NCBI RefSeq assembly: GCF_937616625.2
Contig: NC_065570.1
Location: forward strand, 2,118,001-2,182,000
Source: Mercurialis annua
Taxonomy: Eukaryota; Streptophyta; Magnoliopsida; Malpighiales; Euphorbiaceae
Direction: 5' to 3'
DNA: 64,000 bases
Shown here one piece after another: positions 23,501 to 37,362 of the stretch (position 1 is its first letter; each line of letters begins with the position of its first letter). Made by a program: the position numbers and the translations under genes. A model generated the notes under the pieces. That model was not told where the DNA came from. It did no database searches and saw only the letters and a program-made list of their open reading frames with translations.

Positions 23501-26065
23501 GGAATGAAACGAAACTTGAGAGATTTGTTGAGAACAAATTTCTACCCTCTTTGCTTCATTCAACAATTGCACATTCTCCCGGAGTTGCTCTTCCACAATC
23601 TCATCAATCACATCAATTCTCATGCAATCCTCCTCCTCGATGGCATTCCGCATCACTCTCTTCATATCAAATTCCACACTTTCCTCATCAATTCTCAAGG
23701 TGAGCTTGCCGGCATGAACATCAATGAGAGCACGCCCGGTGTTCATAAAAGGGCGACCAAGAATCATAGGACATTCTTTATCTACCGCATAGTCTAGGAT
23801 CACAAAATCCACCGGAAAGATGAATTTATCCACTTTAACGAGCACGTCTTCCACTATCCCATATGGCTTTTTGAGAGAGTGATCGGCAAGTTGCAATACC
23901 ATCGAGGTGCGCTTTACCGGTTGATCACCAAACAAAGACCTAAAAAGAAACAATGGCATCAAGTTAATACTTGCCCCAAGATCACACAAGCAATTTATAG
24001 CATTCATATTTCCTATAGTGCAAGGTATAGAAAAACTCCCTGGATCCTTAAGCTTTATCGGTAGGTTGCTTTGGATTATGGAACTACAATGCTCCGTGAG
24101 CGGTATTGTCCCATCTTGCTCCCAACTACGCTTGTTCATAATTATGTCTTTCAAGAACTTTGCATATTGGGGCATCTCCCGAAGTGCATCCGCCAAGCTT
24201 AGATTGATTTGCAATTTCTTGAAAATCTCAAGGAACTTGTGAAATTTTTCGTTCCCTTGAGCTTTCCTTAACCGGCTTGGGAATGGAACCGGTGGCACAA
24301 ACGGTGGCGGCGGTGGTGGCCTCACATAGGGCTCTTCAACCTCGATAACCACTTCCTCACATTCCTTTGGTAGTTCTTGGCTTGAGCTTGCTACATCAAC
24401 AACCACTTGAGGCTCATCCTCCTCAACAACATGCTTCTTCCCATTGGCTTTCTCAAGGTTTCTCCCGCTTCGGAGCTCTACCGCCTTAACTTGCTCTCTA
24501 GGGTTGTTTTCCGTAGTGGATGGCAACCCTCCTTGAGGTCTTCCTTGAAGCGAAATTGCCATTTGAGAAATTTGAGTTTCCAAATGATGGATAGTAGAAG
24601 CTTGATTCTTCTCCCTTTGCTCCATTTTTTCTAACTTCTCTAGCACTTTGGAAAGCACATTTCCCTCATCCGTATTCTTTTGTGGTTGGAATCCCGGAGG
24701 GTGTTGAGGTCTACCACCATAGTTGTTTCCTTGCCCTTGATGGTTATGATAAGGGCCTTGATAAGGACCTTGTTGTTGGGGCCTATTTCCTCCTTGGAAA
24801 CTAGGACCCGCTTGTTGATTTGCTTGCACATTGCCTTGACCCTCTTGATTCCTCCATCCGAAGTTAGGGTGGTTTCTCCACCCCGGATTATAGGTATTCG
24901 AGTAAGGATCATTCCCTTGGCGTTGACCTCCCACATAATTCACTTGTTCGTTCCAAGTTTGACCCATGGCATAGCACTCATTACTTCCATGATTGAAATC
25001 TCCGCAATGCTCACAACCTACTTGGACATATGCAACCGGAGCATTCCGTGGACCCACTTGTTTCTTCAAGGCATCAACTTGACTTTGTAAAGAGGCATTC
25101 ATGGCTTTCATCGCTTCAAACTCCTTGGATTGGTCAAGTGTCATCAATGCCTTTTGAGCCGGTGGTCTTCTCCTCTCCGAAGACCAAGTGCTACTTACCA
25201 TAGCCAATTTTTCAATCAACTCATTAGCCTCATCAAGCGTCTTTTGCATCAAAGAACCTCCCGCGGCCGAATCAATGGTAGATCTTGTGATTTCACCCAA
25301 ACCATTATAAAATATTTGAAGCACATGTTCCCTTACAAGCCGATGATGAGGTACGTGCCTTTGGAGATCCTTGAACCTCTCCCAAGTTTCATAGAGAGAT
25401 TCTCCCTCATATTGGTAATAATCAATGATGTCCTTTGTCAACTTCGCGGTTCTCCCCATTGGAAAGTACTTGTGAAGGAAAGCTTGAGCAAGATCCCGCC
25501 AATTGTGGATAGATGCATTAGGAAGTGATCGAAGCCACAAGCTAGCCTTGTCTCTTAGTGAGAACGGAAACATTCGAAGCTTGATTTGATCGGAGGTGAC
25601 ATTATGGAGCTTGAATGTGTCCAACACTCCCAAGAACTTGGCTATGTGTTCATTCGGATCCTCACTTGGTAACCCAAAGAATTGGCACCGATTCTCTAGG
25701 AGTTGAATCGTGCTAGGCTTGATCTCAAAAGTAGCCGCGGTGACCGGTCTTGCAAAGCACCCATAGGTAGCATTATCCACATCCGGGAGGAAGAAATCCC
25801 CCAAAGTTTGTCTTTGTGCTTGATGGCCTTGAACTTGAGGGTGATTGTCCCCTTGTTGCTCTTGCCGATTCCTCTCATCGAGTGGAGGAGGCGGATGTTG
25901 CCTCACTCCATCGACTTGAGGGTGATAATGCTCCTCCTCATAGTTATCATCCCCACGTTCCATGATAACGGGTCTACGATTCTCCCTTCTCACACTTCTT
26001 TCAAATCTCCCGAGGTTGTCTTGAAACGGTTCTAGCGGAAGATTGACCCTTCGTGTATTGTGCAT
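20510..26065 (-). CDS. Athila-like Gag-Pol polyprotein, 1851 aa (body 1)
   Basis: Single intact ORF for the structural protein and enzymes needed to copy and integrate the element. Gag core about 120-260; CCHC knuckle 351-364 ([14 protein letters not shown]); ELRSGRNL near 530; aspartic protease with DLGAS at 695-699; reverse transcriptase about 1000-1200 with CIDYRKLN and catalytic FMDD 1135-1138. RNase H is about 1280-1395 (D1284, E1324, D1350, D1393). The integrase zinc finger is H1494, H1498, C1529, C1532, and the catalytic triad D1561, D1619, E1655 has the 35-residue spacing. The start was chosen because the ATG lies 152 bp after the primer site and opens the frame. No stop or frameshift separates Gag from Pol. 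Body 2 differs at one residue (G1820 here, D there). Probably functional. Confidence 0.95.
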   Translation of the reverse strand: MHNTRRVNLPLEPFQDNLGRFERSVRRENRRPVIMERGDDNYEEEHYHPQVDGVRQHPPPPLDERNRQEQQGDNHPQVQGHQAQRQTLGDFFLPDVDNATYGCFARPVTAATFEIKPSTIQLLENRCQFFGLPSEDPNEHIAKFLGVLDTFKLHNVTSDQIKLRMFPFSLRDKASLWLRSLPNASIHNWRDLAQAFLHKYFPMGRTAKLTKDIIDYYQYEGESLYETWERFKDLQRHVPHHRLVREHVLQIFYNGLGEITRSTIDSAAGGSLMQKTLDEANELIEKLAMVSSTWSSERRRPPAQKALMTLDQSKEFEAMKAMNASLQSQVDALKKQVGPRNAPVAYVQVGCEHCGDFNHGSNECYAMGQTWNEQVNYVGGQRQGNDPYSNTYNPGWRNHPNFGWRNQEGQGNVQANQQAGPSFQGGNRPQQQGPYQGPYHNHQGQGNNYGGRPQHPPGFQPQKNTDEGNVLSKVLEKLEKMEQREKNQASTIHHLETQISQMAISLQGRPQGGLPSTTENNPREQVKAVELRSGRNLEKANGKKHVVEEDEPQVVVDVASSSQELPKECEEVVIEVEEPYVRPPPPPPFVPPVPFPSRLRKAQGNEKFHKFLEIFKKLQINLSLADALREMPQYAKFLKDIIMNKRSWEQDGTIPLTEHCSSIIQSNLPIKLKDPGSFSIPCTIGNMNAINCLCDLGASINLMPLFLFRSLFGDQPVKRTSMVLQLADHSLKKPYGIVEDVLVKVDKFIFPVDFVILDYAVDKECPMILGRPFMNTGRALIDVHAGKLTLRIDEESVEFDMKRVMRNAIEEEDCMRIDVIDEIVEEQLRENVQLLNEAKRVEICSQQISQVSFHSESGDDEYTREDEPKPESLDKSNGVTPPSSELPPKVEMKPLPPHLRYTFVGENETLPIIISNKLSKDQERKVVQVVKEHMLAMGWQISDIRGISPQIVMHKINLEDESKKSAQRQRRLNPNMKEVVHKEIVKLLDAGIIYPISDSEWVSPIQCVPKKGGMTMVESEKGEQISTRTVTGWRVCIDYRKLNEVTRKDHFPLPFIDQMLERVAGHKFYCFLDGYSGYNQILILPEDQEKTTFTCPYGTFAYRRMPFGLCNAPATFQRCMTSIFNDMIEDIMEVFMDDFSVFGDSFDGCLANLRRVLARCVETNLVLNWEKCHFMVDEGIVLGHRISEAGIEVDRAKTAVIEKLVAPTTVKGVRAFLGHAGFYRRFIKDFSSIARPLTSLLVKDASFDFTRDCQDAFEKLKSALVTAPIISSPDWSLPFELMCDASDQALGCVLGQRKDKRVHVIYYASRTMAGAQLNYTTTEKEMLAVVFALDKFRQYLLGSKCIIYTDHAALRYLFTKQDAKPRLIRWILLMQEFDVEIRDKKGTENVVADHLSRFENPEPIPIGEEINERFPDETLMMIREVETPWYADFANYLSSGVMPPDLTSHKRKKFLSDVKRYLWDEPFLFKICGDGMLRRCVSLGEMMPILSSCHETGHYGSARTAARVLESGFFWPTLFRDAKEFVGHCDRCQRVGNISKRDEMPLTSVQEVEIFDVWGIDFMGPFPVSFKNQYILVCVDYVSKWVEAEALPTNDAKVVLSFLKRLVNRFGTPRVVISDGGSHFCNRQFQALMRKYNVHHRVATPYHPQTSGQVEVSNRELKRILEKTVNGSRKDWSLKLDDALWAYRTANKTPLGMSPFRIVYGKACHLPLELEHRAYWAIKKLNFDFKKAGEKRLLQLNELDEFRFMAYENAKLYKEKTKQWHDAHISPKVLEVGSFVLLYNSRLRLFPGKLKSRLSGPFKIRNVANHGAVELENSKGETFKVNGHRCKPYLGPLTNRVEDEISFTNPT

Positions 26066-26217
26066 ACACTATAGTTGATCCCCTACACAAACAACAACAA
26101 GCAAACCACGCGTAAATCCGGAAAGAAGCAAAAACAACAAAAGTGATAAAAAACAGAAAATAAAGCTAACTCGACCGAACAATAACTAATTTCAATCAAT
26201 CAATAAACACTCGTCAC

Positions 26218-26235
26218 TCCCCGGCAACGGCGCCA
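26218..26235 (-). promoter_or_regulatory. Primer-binding site of body 1 (tRNA-Asp)
   Basis: On the minus strand TGGCGCCGTTGCCGGGGA is an 18-base perfect complement of the 3' end of plant tRNA-Asp. It is six bases from LTR B. The tRNA-Asp primer is typical of Athila-type elements. Confidence 0.92.
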
Positions 26236-26241
26236 AAAACT

Positions 26242-27801
26242 TGTTGAGAAAAAACCCCAACTTGTAATAGAGTGGACCTAAGTCCGAGTTATCGATCCCA
26301 CAAGGAGTGAATTCAAGAGTGATTATCGATGAGAATGAACTTAGTTGCGATTCAATTCGTTTAGCAAGAGAATAAGTGTTTTTCTTAATGAACCAATCAA
26401 CCAACTACTAAAAACTTATGCTATCTAGGAATTAACAAATTACTAATTTAAAGAAACGAGTAAACACTATAATAATTAACGAAATTCAAGTGATAAAGAG
26501 GTTTGGGAGCTAATAATCCTCCTAGGTCATGCAATCAAGGGTATCGGGTTTAGGGTTCTAAACGAGGACCGAGTGTTCTAGACCGCAACTCCCGCTCTCT
26601 CGAGCCTCAAGGAGCTACAAAACCGCAACTAATCGAGCTTAACCTACTCTCGTAGCACCAAACGCAAATAGAGGCAATTAACAAATAAATCACAACTCAT
26701 AGGCCACCTAATTACTAACCCACTCTCATGGTGTTACTAATTAAGTCTCTAATTAATCAAATCCAACTAATAAACCCTCTCTCAAGGTGAGAATTAATTT
26801 AAGAACAATACTTAGGTAGCTAATCTAAGCAAGCTTTAGGTTCCTTAATTAGAACAATCAACACAACCCCAAAACCCTAACCCAATCATACACAACTAAG
26901 ATTCAAATTAACCCCCAAACATGGGGTTTAGCCAACCATGGCTAAAACAACAAACATCAAGCAAATAGAATAATAAATCATTGAGAGATAGATCTAGTTA
27001 CCTTTGTAGAAACCCAAGCCAATAACATTCAAGAAGATAATACTTCAATAATAAAATGAGAATAAATCTTCAATAGAAAAAGCTTAAGTATTCAACAATG
27101 GAGGAAAATATGAAAATCTGGAAATTCTATTGAAGAAGGTAAGGACTACACTTGGGGATTTCTAAAATTAGGAGAAGATTCAAAAGTACAAAATAGAATA
27201 ATGTCTAGCAAAATCTTCTATACCTAAAATAAAGATAAGGCCCCATATATATAGTACTTACAAAAGAAGGAAAAAGACAAACATTCAATTACACATGTGT
27301 TGGGCCCAAAATAGCAAATTAATAAAGCCTTAATGCATCTTGAATTAAGATTTCCCCATTCCAGCAAGCCCAAGTTCGAATAGAGCTCCTTGGGCTAAAT
27401 GAGAAGCCCGATTCGAGCTGCCATTTTCTGCTCCAAATCTCGATCTTCAAACCTTCGTAACTCGGTGTAGAAATGTCCGATTCAGTCGATTCTTGAACCG
27501 TTGGAAAGCTCAGGACGTCTACTTTAACTTTCATGAAGATCACGAGTTCATTTGAGGCTTCGAGCTAGTCCAAATTGGTCAATTAGTGCCCCGGGGTCAG
27601 CTTTTCAGATTTGCAAATGAGCTTCCGCATCGCTTTTGTCGTCTTTTCCAACTTTTGCACCAAAATGCTTCCGCAATGCTCCTAAGTACCTGAAATACTA
27701 AAACACGTAATAAGGCATACGAAATACCATAAAACCGTGATAAAACGTTAATAAAGCATGCGGAAACGACGCTAAAGATAGGAGTAAAAATACTCCTATC
27801 A
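26242..27801 (-). mobile_element. LTR B (middle LTR shared by both bodies)
   Basis: 1560 bp, same ends as LTR A and with no difference from it that I can see. It serves as the 5' LTR of body 1 and the 3' LTR of body 2. No target duplication lies on either side: it abuts the primer site on one side and the polypurine tract on the other. Confidence 0.93.
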
Positions 27802-29469
27802 AACCTCCTCACACTAAAGCTTTGCTTGTCCCCAAGCAAGAAATGAACTTAGGCAAATTAAACGGAAACTAACCATGGCGATCTTGAACAAGCATCAACA
27901 AATGAACTCCTATTCAACAATGGCTCAAATGATCTCGCCTAAAGTCAACAACCGCTAATGATGCACACAAAAGATGAATGCACTTTTAATGACAAAATGA
28001 GATGACAATTAGACTACACTTGCATTGGCTTAAGGTTTTTGTTGAACAATTCAAGTCATTAAGGTCATCTAAGGGACATGCATTACTTGGCCAAGTGATA
28101 AGAAGGCAATCAAGGCATAGCAAACATAGGCATCAATTTAAAAGCATATTAATTCTCACAAGATTCACTCTAACACACAAGTGTTTGGGGGTGCACACAA
28201 TTAAGCTCAAGAAAAATGCTAATTCACCATAGGCTTGCTTTTAGTCCGATTCTCCCCTACTTAGTTCGGTAATCAATTGCTATCATATGGTCTTTTGAAT
28301 GGGTTGTAACTTGGCTAGGGGTTAGGGGGTAGGTAGAAAAGGATAATTTTGGCTACAAAAAATTTGACTTGACAACTAGGTATTTATTCACAATTATTTG
28401 TCTAACTTGGAATTTTCTTGCACATTTGAACTTCAATTTGATTTTCATGCCTTTTATTCAACTTTTCTTTTTACTCTCTTCTTTTTTTTTTTTTTTTTTT
28501 TTTTAAATATTTATTTTTCTTGATCTTTCTTTATTCTTTCTTTCTTTTGTTTTTCTTTCTTTTCTTTAGGCACATAATTACTTCTTTGCTCATGCCTTTC
28601 CTATTCTTCAAGTTAGACAAACTTCTTAATAGTTAAAAGTCATTCAAGTCAATTTTTAGGGTATTTTCAAAGGGTAATTTGTTGAAGGGATGGTGTGTTA
28701 ACATGTGTTGCAATTTGAAAGAAATGGCTTAAGGCTCAAAGGGGTGACCTAGTGGTAAGGGTAGGCTTTTTAAGTGGTTTTAAACAAAATGGTGATCCTA
28801 ATGCCATAATCATTTAGCAATTGACACTCAACTATATAGTCTTAAATGGACACTAAGCAAGTTCTAGGAATATAGCTATACAACACACAAGAATTATAAT
28901 CAAGGCTCAACATTTTAGAAAAGAATGTGGTGTTATGCACTAATTTAATTCCTAAGTTCTCATGCCAATCATGCCCAATTTTATTCACAAGTGACCCAAA
29001 ATTTTCAAAAATTTGCACATCATGCATCCATATCCCAAAACAACTATCATGCTCACAATTGTTTTCACCAAAGAACATTTTCACCCAATTTCCATCAAAA
29101 TTTTGTCACATAAAAGTATTTTCATCAATCAATCATCCTTGGAAGTTGCTCAAATTAGACAAAAATACATTCATGCCATTAAAGATCGGGAGATGTCATA
29201 AGTTGATAAATTTCCAAATTCCGCCACAATCACAAACATACAAAACATTCAAAATCATGCTTAGAGCAAAGATTTAGTGGAGGTGACTCAATAACTAGAC
29301 TACTACAACAACAAAGTAAAATAAAACACACTAAAGCATAAAACAAGATAAATTTCAACTAACGACATACAATTGACTAACCCTCCTCACACTATTTCGA
29401 ACTTAGTCCCTAAGTAAGAAATATAAAGCAAAATTGTATGAGTTGAGTTAGAGAAATGCAAATCTCGTT
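27802..29469 (-). other. Polypurine tract and 3' non-coding region of body 2
   Basis: Same content as 16679-18346. The polypurine tract is 27802-27814, followed by T-rich non-coding DNA. No gene seen. Confidence 0.65.
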
Positions 29470-30768
29470 TTAGTCGAATTCCGGTGGTTCGGGCGATGGA
29501 GTTGGAGATGGATAGGCCGGCCCTCCTTGGGCATTGAAATAGTCACGTAATTTCTCTTCGTGACGCCTTTGTCGATCATGAAGCCTCTTTTGGCGATATT
29601 CCATACGTGCCCACATCTTGCGTTGATCCTCCATGAATCGGAGTTGGGCGGCTTCAAAGTCATTCCTTGTATCCACATTAGGAGCGGGAGGCTCCCATTG
29701 CACGCCCTCCGGTATTGCTCCTCCTTCGGCGCTTGTTCCGGCCGCATATTTGTCTTTCCGTCGCACCGGCTCTACTTCTTGTCTTGGTGATGCGCGCAAA
29801 CCACGCGGAATTGGCATGCCGGGATGTGTTTCCACCCAATTATCGTGTAAGTATTTCCCCACTATTTTCTCTTTCCTCACATATCCTCCTATACCCAAAT
29901 GATCCATATCAATCATTCGTGGTGATTGAATCCGATATTTGCTTTCATCAAAATCCGGGTCTTGTCTTGCCAAGAACAACACTAACCATCCGAATCCTAG
30001 CTTCTTTGGAACTTTTGGAATCTCCCGGAGCAATGCCATCAAACGATACCCCATACTTAATTGCAATTCTTTTTCCGTTGGATGGTCTAAAGCTCGCAAA
30101 AGGAACAAATCCGACTTTGATACTTTGTTATGCTCATGGCGACCATGGAAAGTGTGACCATACCACTTAAGCAAGATTATGGTGACAAAATCCCGAACCT
30201 CTTTCAATTTGGCGATGTGTGAGTTGTAACTCGGCTTCCCCGATGCTTTATTCCAAATCACGTTTGCCTCCATATCGTCTAAACCCGGCAACTCTTTAAA
30301 TCCGAACTCATTCAATTCAAGGCCTTGGATCAAACTTTCCATGGAGTATTCCCGCTCTTTGCCATCTAACCGAAATGTAATAGAAGTGTTGTCGGATGAC
30401 GCAAGAGTGGTGAAGAATTCAAATGTGAGTTCCTCACATTGATCATGTGGTATCTTAGTTACTTTATCAAGGTAGAGGAAGTGAAGACTTTCTTCTAGCG
30501 CGTCATCAATTTTCAACTTCTTCATGGTTTCCCAACATATGGCATAAGCATCGGTGATACCCCATTTCTTAAGCTTCTCGTAGCGTTCACCCTCACTAAC
30601 CGAGCGGATTTCGAAGGGTGCCTTGTATTTCCGTGAAAGAGCCCCGAAATGGGTTGTCTTTCTTGAAGAACGGATAGGTTGTGGTGGTAGCTCCTCTTGA
30701 ATTTCTTGCTCAATAGGAGGTATTGATTTTTTCTTTGAGGCTCGGCTTGCTCTTGTATTCCGAGACAT
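29470..30768 (-). CDS. Athila-like third ORF, 432 aa (body 2)
   Basis: Identical in protein sequence to 18347-19645: basic N terminus, tryptophan-rich globular part, charged helical stretch near residues 380-415, proline-rich tail, and no signal peptide or membrane segment. Perfect preservation over two copies says only that duplication was recent, but absence of stops in 432 codons argues that the source element needed the protein. Function unknown. It lies in the env-like position but does not look like an envelope protein. Confidence 0.75.
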   Translation of the reverse strand: MSRNTRASRASKKKSIPPIEQEIQEELPPQPIRSSRKTTHFGALSRKYKAPFEIRSVSEGERYEKLKKWGITDAYAICWETMKKLKIDDALEESLHFLYLDKVTKIPHDQCEELTFEFFTTLASSDNTSITFRLDGKEREYSMESLIQGLELNEFGFKELPGLDDMEANVIWNKASGKPSYNSHIAKLKEVRDFVTIILLKWYGHTFHGRHEHNKVSKSDLFLLRALDHPTEKELQLSMGYRLMALLREIPKVPKKLGFGWLVLFLARQDPDFDESKYRIQSPRMIDMDHLGIGGYVRKEKIVGKYLHDNWVETHPGMPIPRGLRASPRQEVEPVRRKDKYAAGTSAEGGAIPEGVQWEPPAPNVDTRNDFEAAQLRFMEDQRKMWARMEYRQKRLHDRQRRHEEKLRDYFNAQGGPAYPSPTPSPEPPEFD

Positions 30769-31630
30769 TGTAGAGGAGGGAAAAGGGTGTTCGAAAGTGT
30801 ATTTAGTTTTGAGTTTGGCTTAAAAATGGTGGAGATAGAGCTTGAAGAATTTTTGTTAGAGGAAAGAGAGTGGAGGTCTTGGCTATGGAGTTTGTGATAA
30901 ATGGGGAAAAGAATTTGGAGAAGATGAAGTGTTGGAGTTCTTTTTGGGGTAAGATTTGAAAAATAGGAGAAGAGGGGTGGAGATCTTACCATGTCATGAA
31001 TCTTTGTGAAGTGTTTTTCTAATTTAAAGGCCAAGATAAAAACACCTCATCAATCCAACTCCCCTCATCTCCAACCAATAGGAACATTTCAAAAATTTAA
31101 CCAATAGGAGCAAGTAAAAAAAATTTTTTCAACCCCCCCCTTTAAAAGAAGGGAGCTCGAATCGAGCTACCCTTGTGAAATGGGTAGCTCGATTCGAGCT
31201 CAACAAATCTGTTTCCAGATTTGTTGAGCTCGATTCGAGCTCACCATTTCACAATGGTAGCTCGATTCGAGCTCAACAAATCTGGGAACAGATTTGTTGA
31301 GCTCGATTCGAGCTCATCCAATTGGATGGTAGCTCGAATCGAGCTACCTTATAGGGGGGGGGATTTTTTCCATTTTTTTTTTTTTTGAAAATCTTACCCC
31401 AAATTTCTTCTTTCAAATTCTCGCTCTTTTTCGCCACACCTACGCACCAAAACCAAACACACCGGACGTTATCTTGAACAAAAAGACATAAAACTAACAA
31501 AAAAAAAAAAACAATATCTAAACAATCTAAAGAAGGTAAAACAACAACAAAAACATTAAATCGAACCTCTTGGGAATGCCTCCCAAGTGCGCTTGTTTAA
31601 AGTCGAAAGCTCGACCGTCTCATGGTGGAC
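30769..31630 (-). other. Spacer between gag-pol and third ORF (body 2)
   Basis: Counterpart of 19646-20509. Differences visible: C8 instead of C7, G9 (31354-31362) instead of G12, and one T/A change in the A/T run near 31120. No gene seen apart from the palindrome array. Confidence 0.65.
31151..31348. repeat. Compound palindrome array of the Athila-like element (body 2)
   Basis: Same 198 bp and same six dyads and palindromic spacers as 20027-20224, with no difference seen. The homopolymer runs on either side have changed while the array has not. Confidence 0.9.
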
Positions 31631-34600
31631 TCATGTAGGATTTGTGAAGGATATCTCATCCTCCACCCGATTCGTCAAGGGTCCAAGATATGGTTTGCAC
31701 CGGTGGCCATTAACCTTGAAAGTTTCATCCTTGGAATTCTCCAATTCCACCGCACCATGATTCGCCACATTCCGGATTTTGAATGGGCCACTCAACCGAG
31801 ATTTCAATTTTCCCGGAAACAGCCGCAAGCGTGAATTGTAAAGAAGTACAAACGAACCAACCTCTAAGACCTTTGGGGAGATGTGAGCATCATGCCATTG
31901 CTTCGTTTTCTCTTTATAGAGCTTGGCATTCTCATATGCCATGAATCGGAATTCATCTAACTCATTCAATTGAAGCAATCTCTTTTCCCCCGCCTTCTTG
32001 AAGTCAAAGTTCAACTTCTTAATAGCCCAATACGCTCTATGCTCAAGCTCTAGAGGAAGATGACACGCCTTCCCATAAACAATACGGAATGGTGACATAC
32101 CAAGTGGAGTTTTGTTGGCCGTCCTATACGCCCACAATGCATCATCCAATTTCAAAGACCAATCTTTCCGGGATCCATTCACCGTCTTCTCGAGAATTCT
32201 TTTCAATTCACGGTTCGAAACCTCAACTTGGCCACTCGTTTGGGGGTGATAAGGTGTGGCGACCCGGTGATGCACATTATACTTCCTCATAAGAGCTTGA
32301 AATTGCCGATTGCAAAAATGCGAACCACCATCACTAATAACCACTCTAGGAGTCCCAAACCGATTCACTAGCCGCTTAAGAAAACTCAACACCACTTTAG
32401 CATCATTAGTGGGCAAAGCCTCCGCTTCTACCCATTTCGAAACATAATCCACACATACCAAAATGTATTGGTTTTTGAATGAAACCGGGAAAGGCCCCAT
32501 GAAATCTATACCCCATACATCAAATATTTCCACTTCTTGAACCGAAGTCAAAGGCATCTCATCTCTTTTCGAGATGTTGCCTACACGTTGGCACCGATCA
32601 CAATGGCCAACAAACTCTTTGGCATCACGAAACAAAGTTGGCCAAAAGAACCCGCTCTCAAGCACTCTAGCGGCGGTTCTAGCCGAACCATAATGTCCGG
32701 TCTCATGACATGAACTCAAAATGGGCATCATTTCTCCCAAGGACACACATCGTCTCAACATTCCATCACCACATATTTTAAACAAGAAAGGTTCGTCCCA
32801 CAAGTACCTTTTAACATCGGATAAGAACTTCTTCCTTTTGTGGGATGTCAAGTCCGGAGGCATGACTCCCGATGAGAGGTAATTTGCAAAATCGGCATAC
32901 CATGGTGTCTCCACTTCCCGAATCATCATAAGCGTTTCGTCCGGAAACCGCTCATTAATCTCCTCACCAATAGGAATTGGTTCCGGATTCTCAAATCTCG
33001 AAAGGTGATCCGCCACCACATTCTCCGTACCCTTCTTATCTCGGATTTCTACATCGAACTCTTGCATGAGAAGAATCCACCGAATAAGCCTAGGCTTTGC
33101 ATCTTGCTTAGTGAATAGATACCGTAAAGCGGCATGATCGGTGTATATGATGCATTTCGACCCAAGCAAGTATTGTCTAAACTTATCGAGAGCAAAGACA
33201 ACCGCCAACATCTCCTTTTCGGTAGTGGTATAGTTGAGTTGTGCTCCCGCCATAGTTCTACTAGCGTAATAGATCACATGCACCCGCTTGTCCTTTCTTT
33301 GCCCCAACACGCAACCCAATGCTTGGTCACTAGCATCACACATTAGCTCAAAAGGCAAACTCCAATCCGGAGATGAAATAATGGGAGCGGTCACAAGTGC
33401 CGACTTTAGCTTCTCAAAAGCATCTTGACAATCCCTTGTGAAGTCAAACGACGCATCTTTTACTAGCAAACTTGTCAAAGGTCGAGCAATCGACGAAAAA
33501 TCTTTAATGAAGCGCCGGTAAAAACCCGCGTGGCCCAAAAATGCCCGAACTCCTTTGACCGTAGTTGGAGCGACTAATTTTTCAATAACCGCCGTTTTTG
33601 CCCTATCCACTTCAATTCCCGCCTCCGATATCCTATGCCCGAGTACAATGCCTTCATCCACCATGAAGTGGCACTTTTCCCAATTTAGCACTAAATTTGT
33701 CTCCACACATCGTGCTAAAACCCGCCTTAGATTCGCTAAACAACCATCGAACGAATCGCCAAACACGGAGAAGTCATCCATGAACACTTCCATAATATCT
33801 TCAATCATATCGTTGAAGATTGAGGTCATACACCTTTGAAATGTGGCGGGTGCGTTGCATAGTCCGAAGGGCATTCGCCGGTATGCAAAGGTACCGTAGG
33901 GGCATGTGAAGGTCGTCTTCTCTTGATCTTCCGGGAGGATTAAGATTTGATTGTAACCCGAGTACCCATCAAGGAAACAATAAAACTTGTGTCCCGCTAC
34001 CCTTTCTAACATTTGATCGATAAATGGTAGCGGAAAGTGATCTTTTCGGGTTACCTCATTGAGCTTCCGATAATCGATGCATACACGCCAACCGGTTACC
34101 GTCCTCGTGGAGATTTGCTCTCCTTTTTCACTCTCCACCATCGTCATACCGCCCTTTTTAGGAACACATTGAATGGGACTAACCCACTCACTATCCGAAA
34201 TCGGGTAGATTATTCCGGCGTCGAGGAGCTTGACGATCTCTTTGTGCACTACCTCCTTCATATTCGGATTCAATCTTCGTTGCCTTTGAGCCGACTTCTT
34301 TGACTCGTCTTCGAGATTAATCTTATGCATCACAATTTGAGGACTTATTCCTCGAATGTCTGAGATTTGCCAACCCATTGCTAACATGTGCTCTTTCACC
34401 ACTTGCACAACCTTCCTTTCTTGATCCTTAGAGAGCTTGTTCGAGATGATTATCGGCAAGGTTTCATTCTCCCCAACAAAAGTATACCGAAGGTGTGGCG
34501 GAAGCGGCTTCATTTCAACTTTCGGGGGCAACTCCGAAGATGGTGGAGTCACACCATTGCTCTTATCTAAACTTTCCGGCTTCGGTTCGTCCTCTCTAGT

Positions 34601-37186
34601 ATACTCATCATCCCCTGACTCGGAATGAAACGAAACTTGAGAGATTTGTTGAGAACAAATTTCTACCCTCTTTGCTTCATTCAACAATTGCACATTCTCC
34701 CGGAGTTGCTCTTCCACAATCTCATCAATCACATCAATTCTCATGCAATCCTCCTCCTCGATGGCATTCCGCATCACTCTCTTCATATCAAATTCCACAC
34801 TTTCCTCATCAATTCTCAAGGTGAGCTTGCCGGCATGAACATCAATGAGAGCACGCCCGGTGTTCATAAAAGGGCGACCAAGAATCATAGGACATTCTTT
34901 ATCTACCGCATAGTCTAGGATCACAAAATCCACCGGAAAGATGAATTTATCCACTTTAACGAGCACGTCTTCCACTATCCCATATGGCTTTTTGAGAGAG
35001 TGATCGGCAAGTTGCAATACCATCGAGGTGCGCTTTACCGGTTGATCACCAAACAAAGACCTAAAAAGAAACAATGGCATCAAGTTAATACTTGCCCCAA
35101 GATCACACAAGCAATTTATAGCATTCATATTTCCTATAGTGCAAGGTATAGAAAAACTCCCTGGATCCTTAAGCTTTATCGGTAGGTTGCTTTGGATTAT
35201 GGAACTACAATGCTCCGTGAGCGGTATTGTCCCATCTTGCTCCCAACTACGCTTGTTCATAATTATGTCTTTCAAGAACTTTGCATATTGGGGCATCTCC
35301 CGAAGTGCATCCGCCAAGCTTAGATTGATTTGCAATTTCTTGAAAATCTCAAGGAACTTGTGAAATTTTTCGTTCCCTTGAGCTTTCCTTAACCGGCTTG
35401 GGAATGGAACCGGTGGCACAAACGGTGGCGGCGGTGGTGGCCTCACATAGGGCTCTTCAACCTCGATAACCACTTCCTCACATTCCTTTGGTAGTTCTTG
35501 GCTTGAGCTTGCTACATCAACAACCACTTGAGGCTCATCCTCCTCAACAACATGCTTCTTCCCATTGGCTTTCTCAAGGTTTCTCCCGCTTCGGAGCTCT
35601 ACCGCCTTAACTTGCTCTCTAGGGTTGTTTTCCGTAGTGGATGGCAACCCTCCTTGAGGTCTTCCTTGAAGCGAAATTGCCATTTGAGAAATTTGAGTTT
35701 CCAAATGATGGATAGTAGAAGCTTGATTCTTCTCCCTTTGCTCCATTTTTTCTAACTTCTCTAGCACTTTGGAAAGCACATTTCCCTCATCCGTATTCTT
35801 TTGTGGTTGGAATCCCGGAGGGTGTTGAGGTCTACCACCATAGTTGTTTCCTTGCCCTTGATGGTTATGATAAGGGCCTTGATAAGGACCTTGTTGTTGG
35901 GGCCTATTTCCTCCTTGGAAACTAGGACCCGCTTGTTGATTTGCTTGCACATTGCCTTGACCCTCTTGATTCCTCCATCCGAAGTTAGGGTGGTTTCTCC
36001 ACCCCGGATTATAGGTATTCGAGTAAGGATCATTCCCTTGGCGTTGACCTCCCACATAATTCACTTGTTCGTTCCAAGTTTGACCCATGGCATAGCACTC
36101 ATTACTTCCATGATTGAAATCTCCGCAATGCTCACAACCTACTTGGACATATGCAACCGGAGCATTCCGTGGACCCACTTGTTTCTTCAAGGCATCAACT
36201 TGACTTTGTAAAGAGGCATTCATGGCTTTCATCGCTTCAAACTCCTTGGATTGGTCAAGTGTCATCAATGCCTTTTGAGCCGGTGGTCTTCTCCTCTCCG
36301 AAGACCAAGTGCTACTTACCATAGCCAATTTTTCAATCAACTCATTAGCCTCATCAAGCGTCTTTTGCATCAAAGAACCTCCCGCGGCCGAATCAATGGT
36401 AGATCTTGTGATTTCACCCAAACCATTATAAAATATTTGAAGCACATGTTCCCTTACAAGCCGATGATGAGGTACGTGCCTTTGGAGATCCTTGAACCTC
36501 TCCCAAGTTTCATAGAGAGATTCTCCCTCATATTGGTAATAATCAATGATGTCCTTTGTCAACTTCGCGGTTCTCCCCATTGGAAAGTACTTGTGAAGGA
36601 AAGCTTGAGCAAGATCCCGCCAATTGTGGATAGATGCATTAGGAAGTGATCGAAGCCACAAGCTAGCCTTGTCTCTTAGTGAGAACGGAAACATTCGAAG
36701 CTTGATTTGATCGGAGGTGACATTATGGAGCTTGAATGTGTCCAACACTCCCAAGAACTTGGCTATGTGTTCATTCGGATCCTCACTTGGTAACCCAAAG
36801 AATTGGCACCGATTCTCTAGGAGTTGAATCGTGCTAGGCTTGATCTCAAAAGTAGCCGCGGTGACCGGTCTTGCAAAGCACCCATAGGTAGCATTATCCA
36901 CATCCGGGAGGAAGAAATCCCCCAAAGTTTGTCTTTGTGCTTGATGGCCTTGAACTTGAGGGTGATTGTCCCCTTGTTGCTCTTGCCGATTCCTCTCATC
37001 GAGTGGAGGAGGCGGATGTTGCCTCACTCCATCGACTTGAGGGTGATAATGCTCCTCCTCATAGTTATCATCCCCACGTTCCATGATAACGGGTCTACGA
37101 TTCTCCCTTCTCACACTTCTTTCAAATCTCCCGAGGTTGTCTTGAAACGGTTCTAGCGGAAGATTGACCCTTCGTGTATTGTGCAT
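31631..37186 (-). CDS. Athila-like Gag-Pol polyprotein, 1851 aa (body 2)
   Basis: Second intact copy with the same domain order as 20510-26065: Gag, CCHC knuckle, protease (DLGAS), reverse transcriptase (FMDD), RNase H, and integrase (HHCC and DD35E). Two nucleotide differences from body 1 were found by eye: 31728 (G1820D on the minus strand, in the C-terminal tail after the integrase core) and 34616 (silent, serine codon). LTR C lies at its 5' side and should drive its transcription; LTR B is its 3' LTR. Probably functional. Confidence 0.95.
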   Translation of the reverse strand: MHNTRRVNLPLEPFQDNLGRFERSVRRENRRPVIMERGDDNYEEEHYHPQVDGVRQHPPPPLDERNRQEQQGDNHPQVQGHQAQRQTLGDFFLPDVDNATYGCFARPVTAATFEIKPSTIQLLENRCQFFGLPSEDPNEHIAKFLGVLDTFKLHNVTSDQIKLRMFPFSLRDKASLWLRSLPNASIHNWRDLAQAFLHKYFPMGRTAKLTKDIIDYYQYEGESLYETWERFKDLQRHVPHHRLVREHVLQIFYNGLGEITRSTIDSAAGGSLMQKTLDEANELIEKLAMVSSTWSSERRRPPAQKALMTLDQSKEFEAMKAMNASLQSQVDALKKQVGPRNAPVAYVQVGCEHCGDFNHGSNECYAMGQTWNEQVNYVGGQRQGNDPYSNTYNPGWRNHPNFGWRNQEGQGNVQANQQAGPSFQGGNRPQQQGPYQGPYHNHQGQGNNYGGRPQHPPGFQPQKNTDEGNVLSKVLEKLEKMEQREKNQASTIHHLETQISQMAISLQGRPQGGLPSTTENNPREQVKAVELRSGRNLEKANGKKHVVEEDEPQVVVDVASSSQELPKECEEVVIEVEEPYVRPPPPPPFVPPVPFPSRLRKAQGNEKFHKFLEIFKKLQINLSLADALREMPQYAKFLKDIIMNKRSWEQDGTIPLTEHCSSIIQSNLPIKLKDPGSFSIPCTIGNMNAINCLCDLGASINLMPLFLFRSLFGDQPVKRTSMVLQLADHSLKKPYGIVEDVLVKVDKFIFPVDFVILDYAVDKECPMILGRPFMNTGRALIDVHAGKLTLRIDEESVEFDMKRVMRNAIEEEDCMRIDVIDEIVEEQLRENVQLLNEAKRVEICSQQISQVSFHSESGDDEYTREDEPKPESLDKSNGVTPPSSELPPKVEMKPLPPHLRYTFVGENETLPIIISNKLSKDQERKVVQVVKEHMLAMGWQISDIRGISPQIVMHKINLEDESKKSAQRQRRLNPNMKEVVHKEIVKLLDAGIIYPISDSEWVSPIQCVPKKGGMTMVESEKGEQISTRTVTGWRVCIDYRKLNEVTRKDHFPLPFIDQMLERVAGHKFYCFLDGYSGYNQILILPEDQEKTTFTCPYGTFAYRRMPFGLCNAPATFQRCMTSIFNDMIEDIMEVFMDDFSVFGDSFDGCLANLRRVLARCVETNLVLNWEKCHFMVDEGIVLGHRISEAGIEVDRAKTAVIEKLVAPTTVKGVRAFLGHAGFYRRFIKDFSSIARPLTSLLVKDASFDFTRDCQDAFEKLKSALVTAPIISSPDWSLPFELMCDASDQALGCVLGQRKDKRVHVIYYASRTMAGAQLNYTTTEKEMLAVVFALDKFRQYLLGSKCIIYTDHAALRYLFTKQDAKPRLIRWILLMQEFDVEIRDKKGTENVVADHLSRFENPEPIPIGEEINERFPDETLMMIREVETPWYADFANYLSSGVMPPDLTSHKRKKFLSDVKRYLWDEPFLFKICGDGMLRRCVSLGEMMPILSSCHETGHYGSARTAARVLESGFFWPTLFRDAKEFVGHCDRCQRVGNISKRDEMPLTSVQEVEIFDVWGIDFMGPFPVSFKNQYILVCVDYVSKWVEAEALPTNDAKVVLSFLKRLVNRFGTPRVVISDGGSHFCNRQFQALMRKYNVHHRVATPYHPQTSGQVEVSNRELKRILEKTVNGSRKDWSLKLDDALWAYRTANKTPLGMSPFRIVYGKACHLPLELEHRAYWAIKKLNFDFKKAGEKRLLQLNELDEFRFMAYENAKLYKEKTKQWHDAHISPKVLEVGSFVLLYNSRLRLFPGKLKSRLSGPFKIRNVANHGAVELENSKDETFKVNGHRCKPYLGPLTNRVEDEISFTNPT

Positions 37187-37338
37187 ACACTATAGTTGAT
37201 CCCCTACACAAACAACAACAAGCAAACCACGCGTAAATCCGGAAAGAAGCAAAAACAACAAAAGTGATAAAAAACAGAAAATAAAGCTAACTCGACCGAA
37301 CAATAACTAATTTCAATCAATCAATAAACACTCGTCAC

Positions 37339-37356
37339 TCCCCGGCAACGGCGCCA
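37339..37356 (-). promoter_or_regulatory. Primer-binding site of body 2 (tRNA-Asp)
   Basis: Same 18-base tRNA-Asp complement as at 26218-26235, six bases from LTR C. Confidence 0.92.
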
Positions 37357-37362
37357 AAAACT

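Noticed and set aside
25696..26035. Short ORFs on either strand over gag-pol
   Set aside because: They are frame shadows of the Gag-Pol coding sequence.
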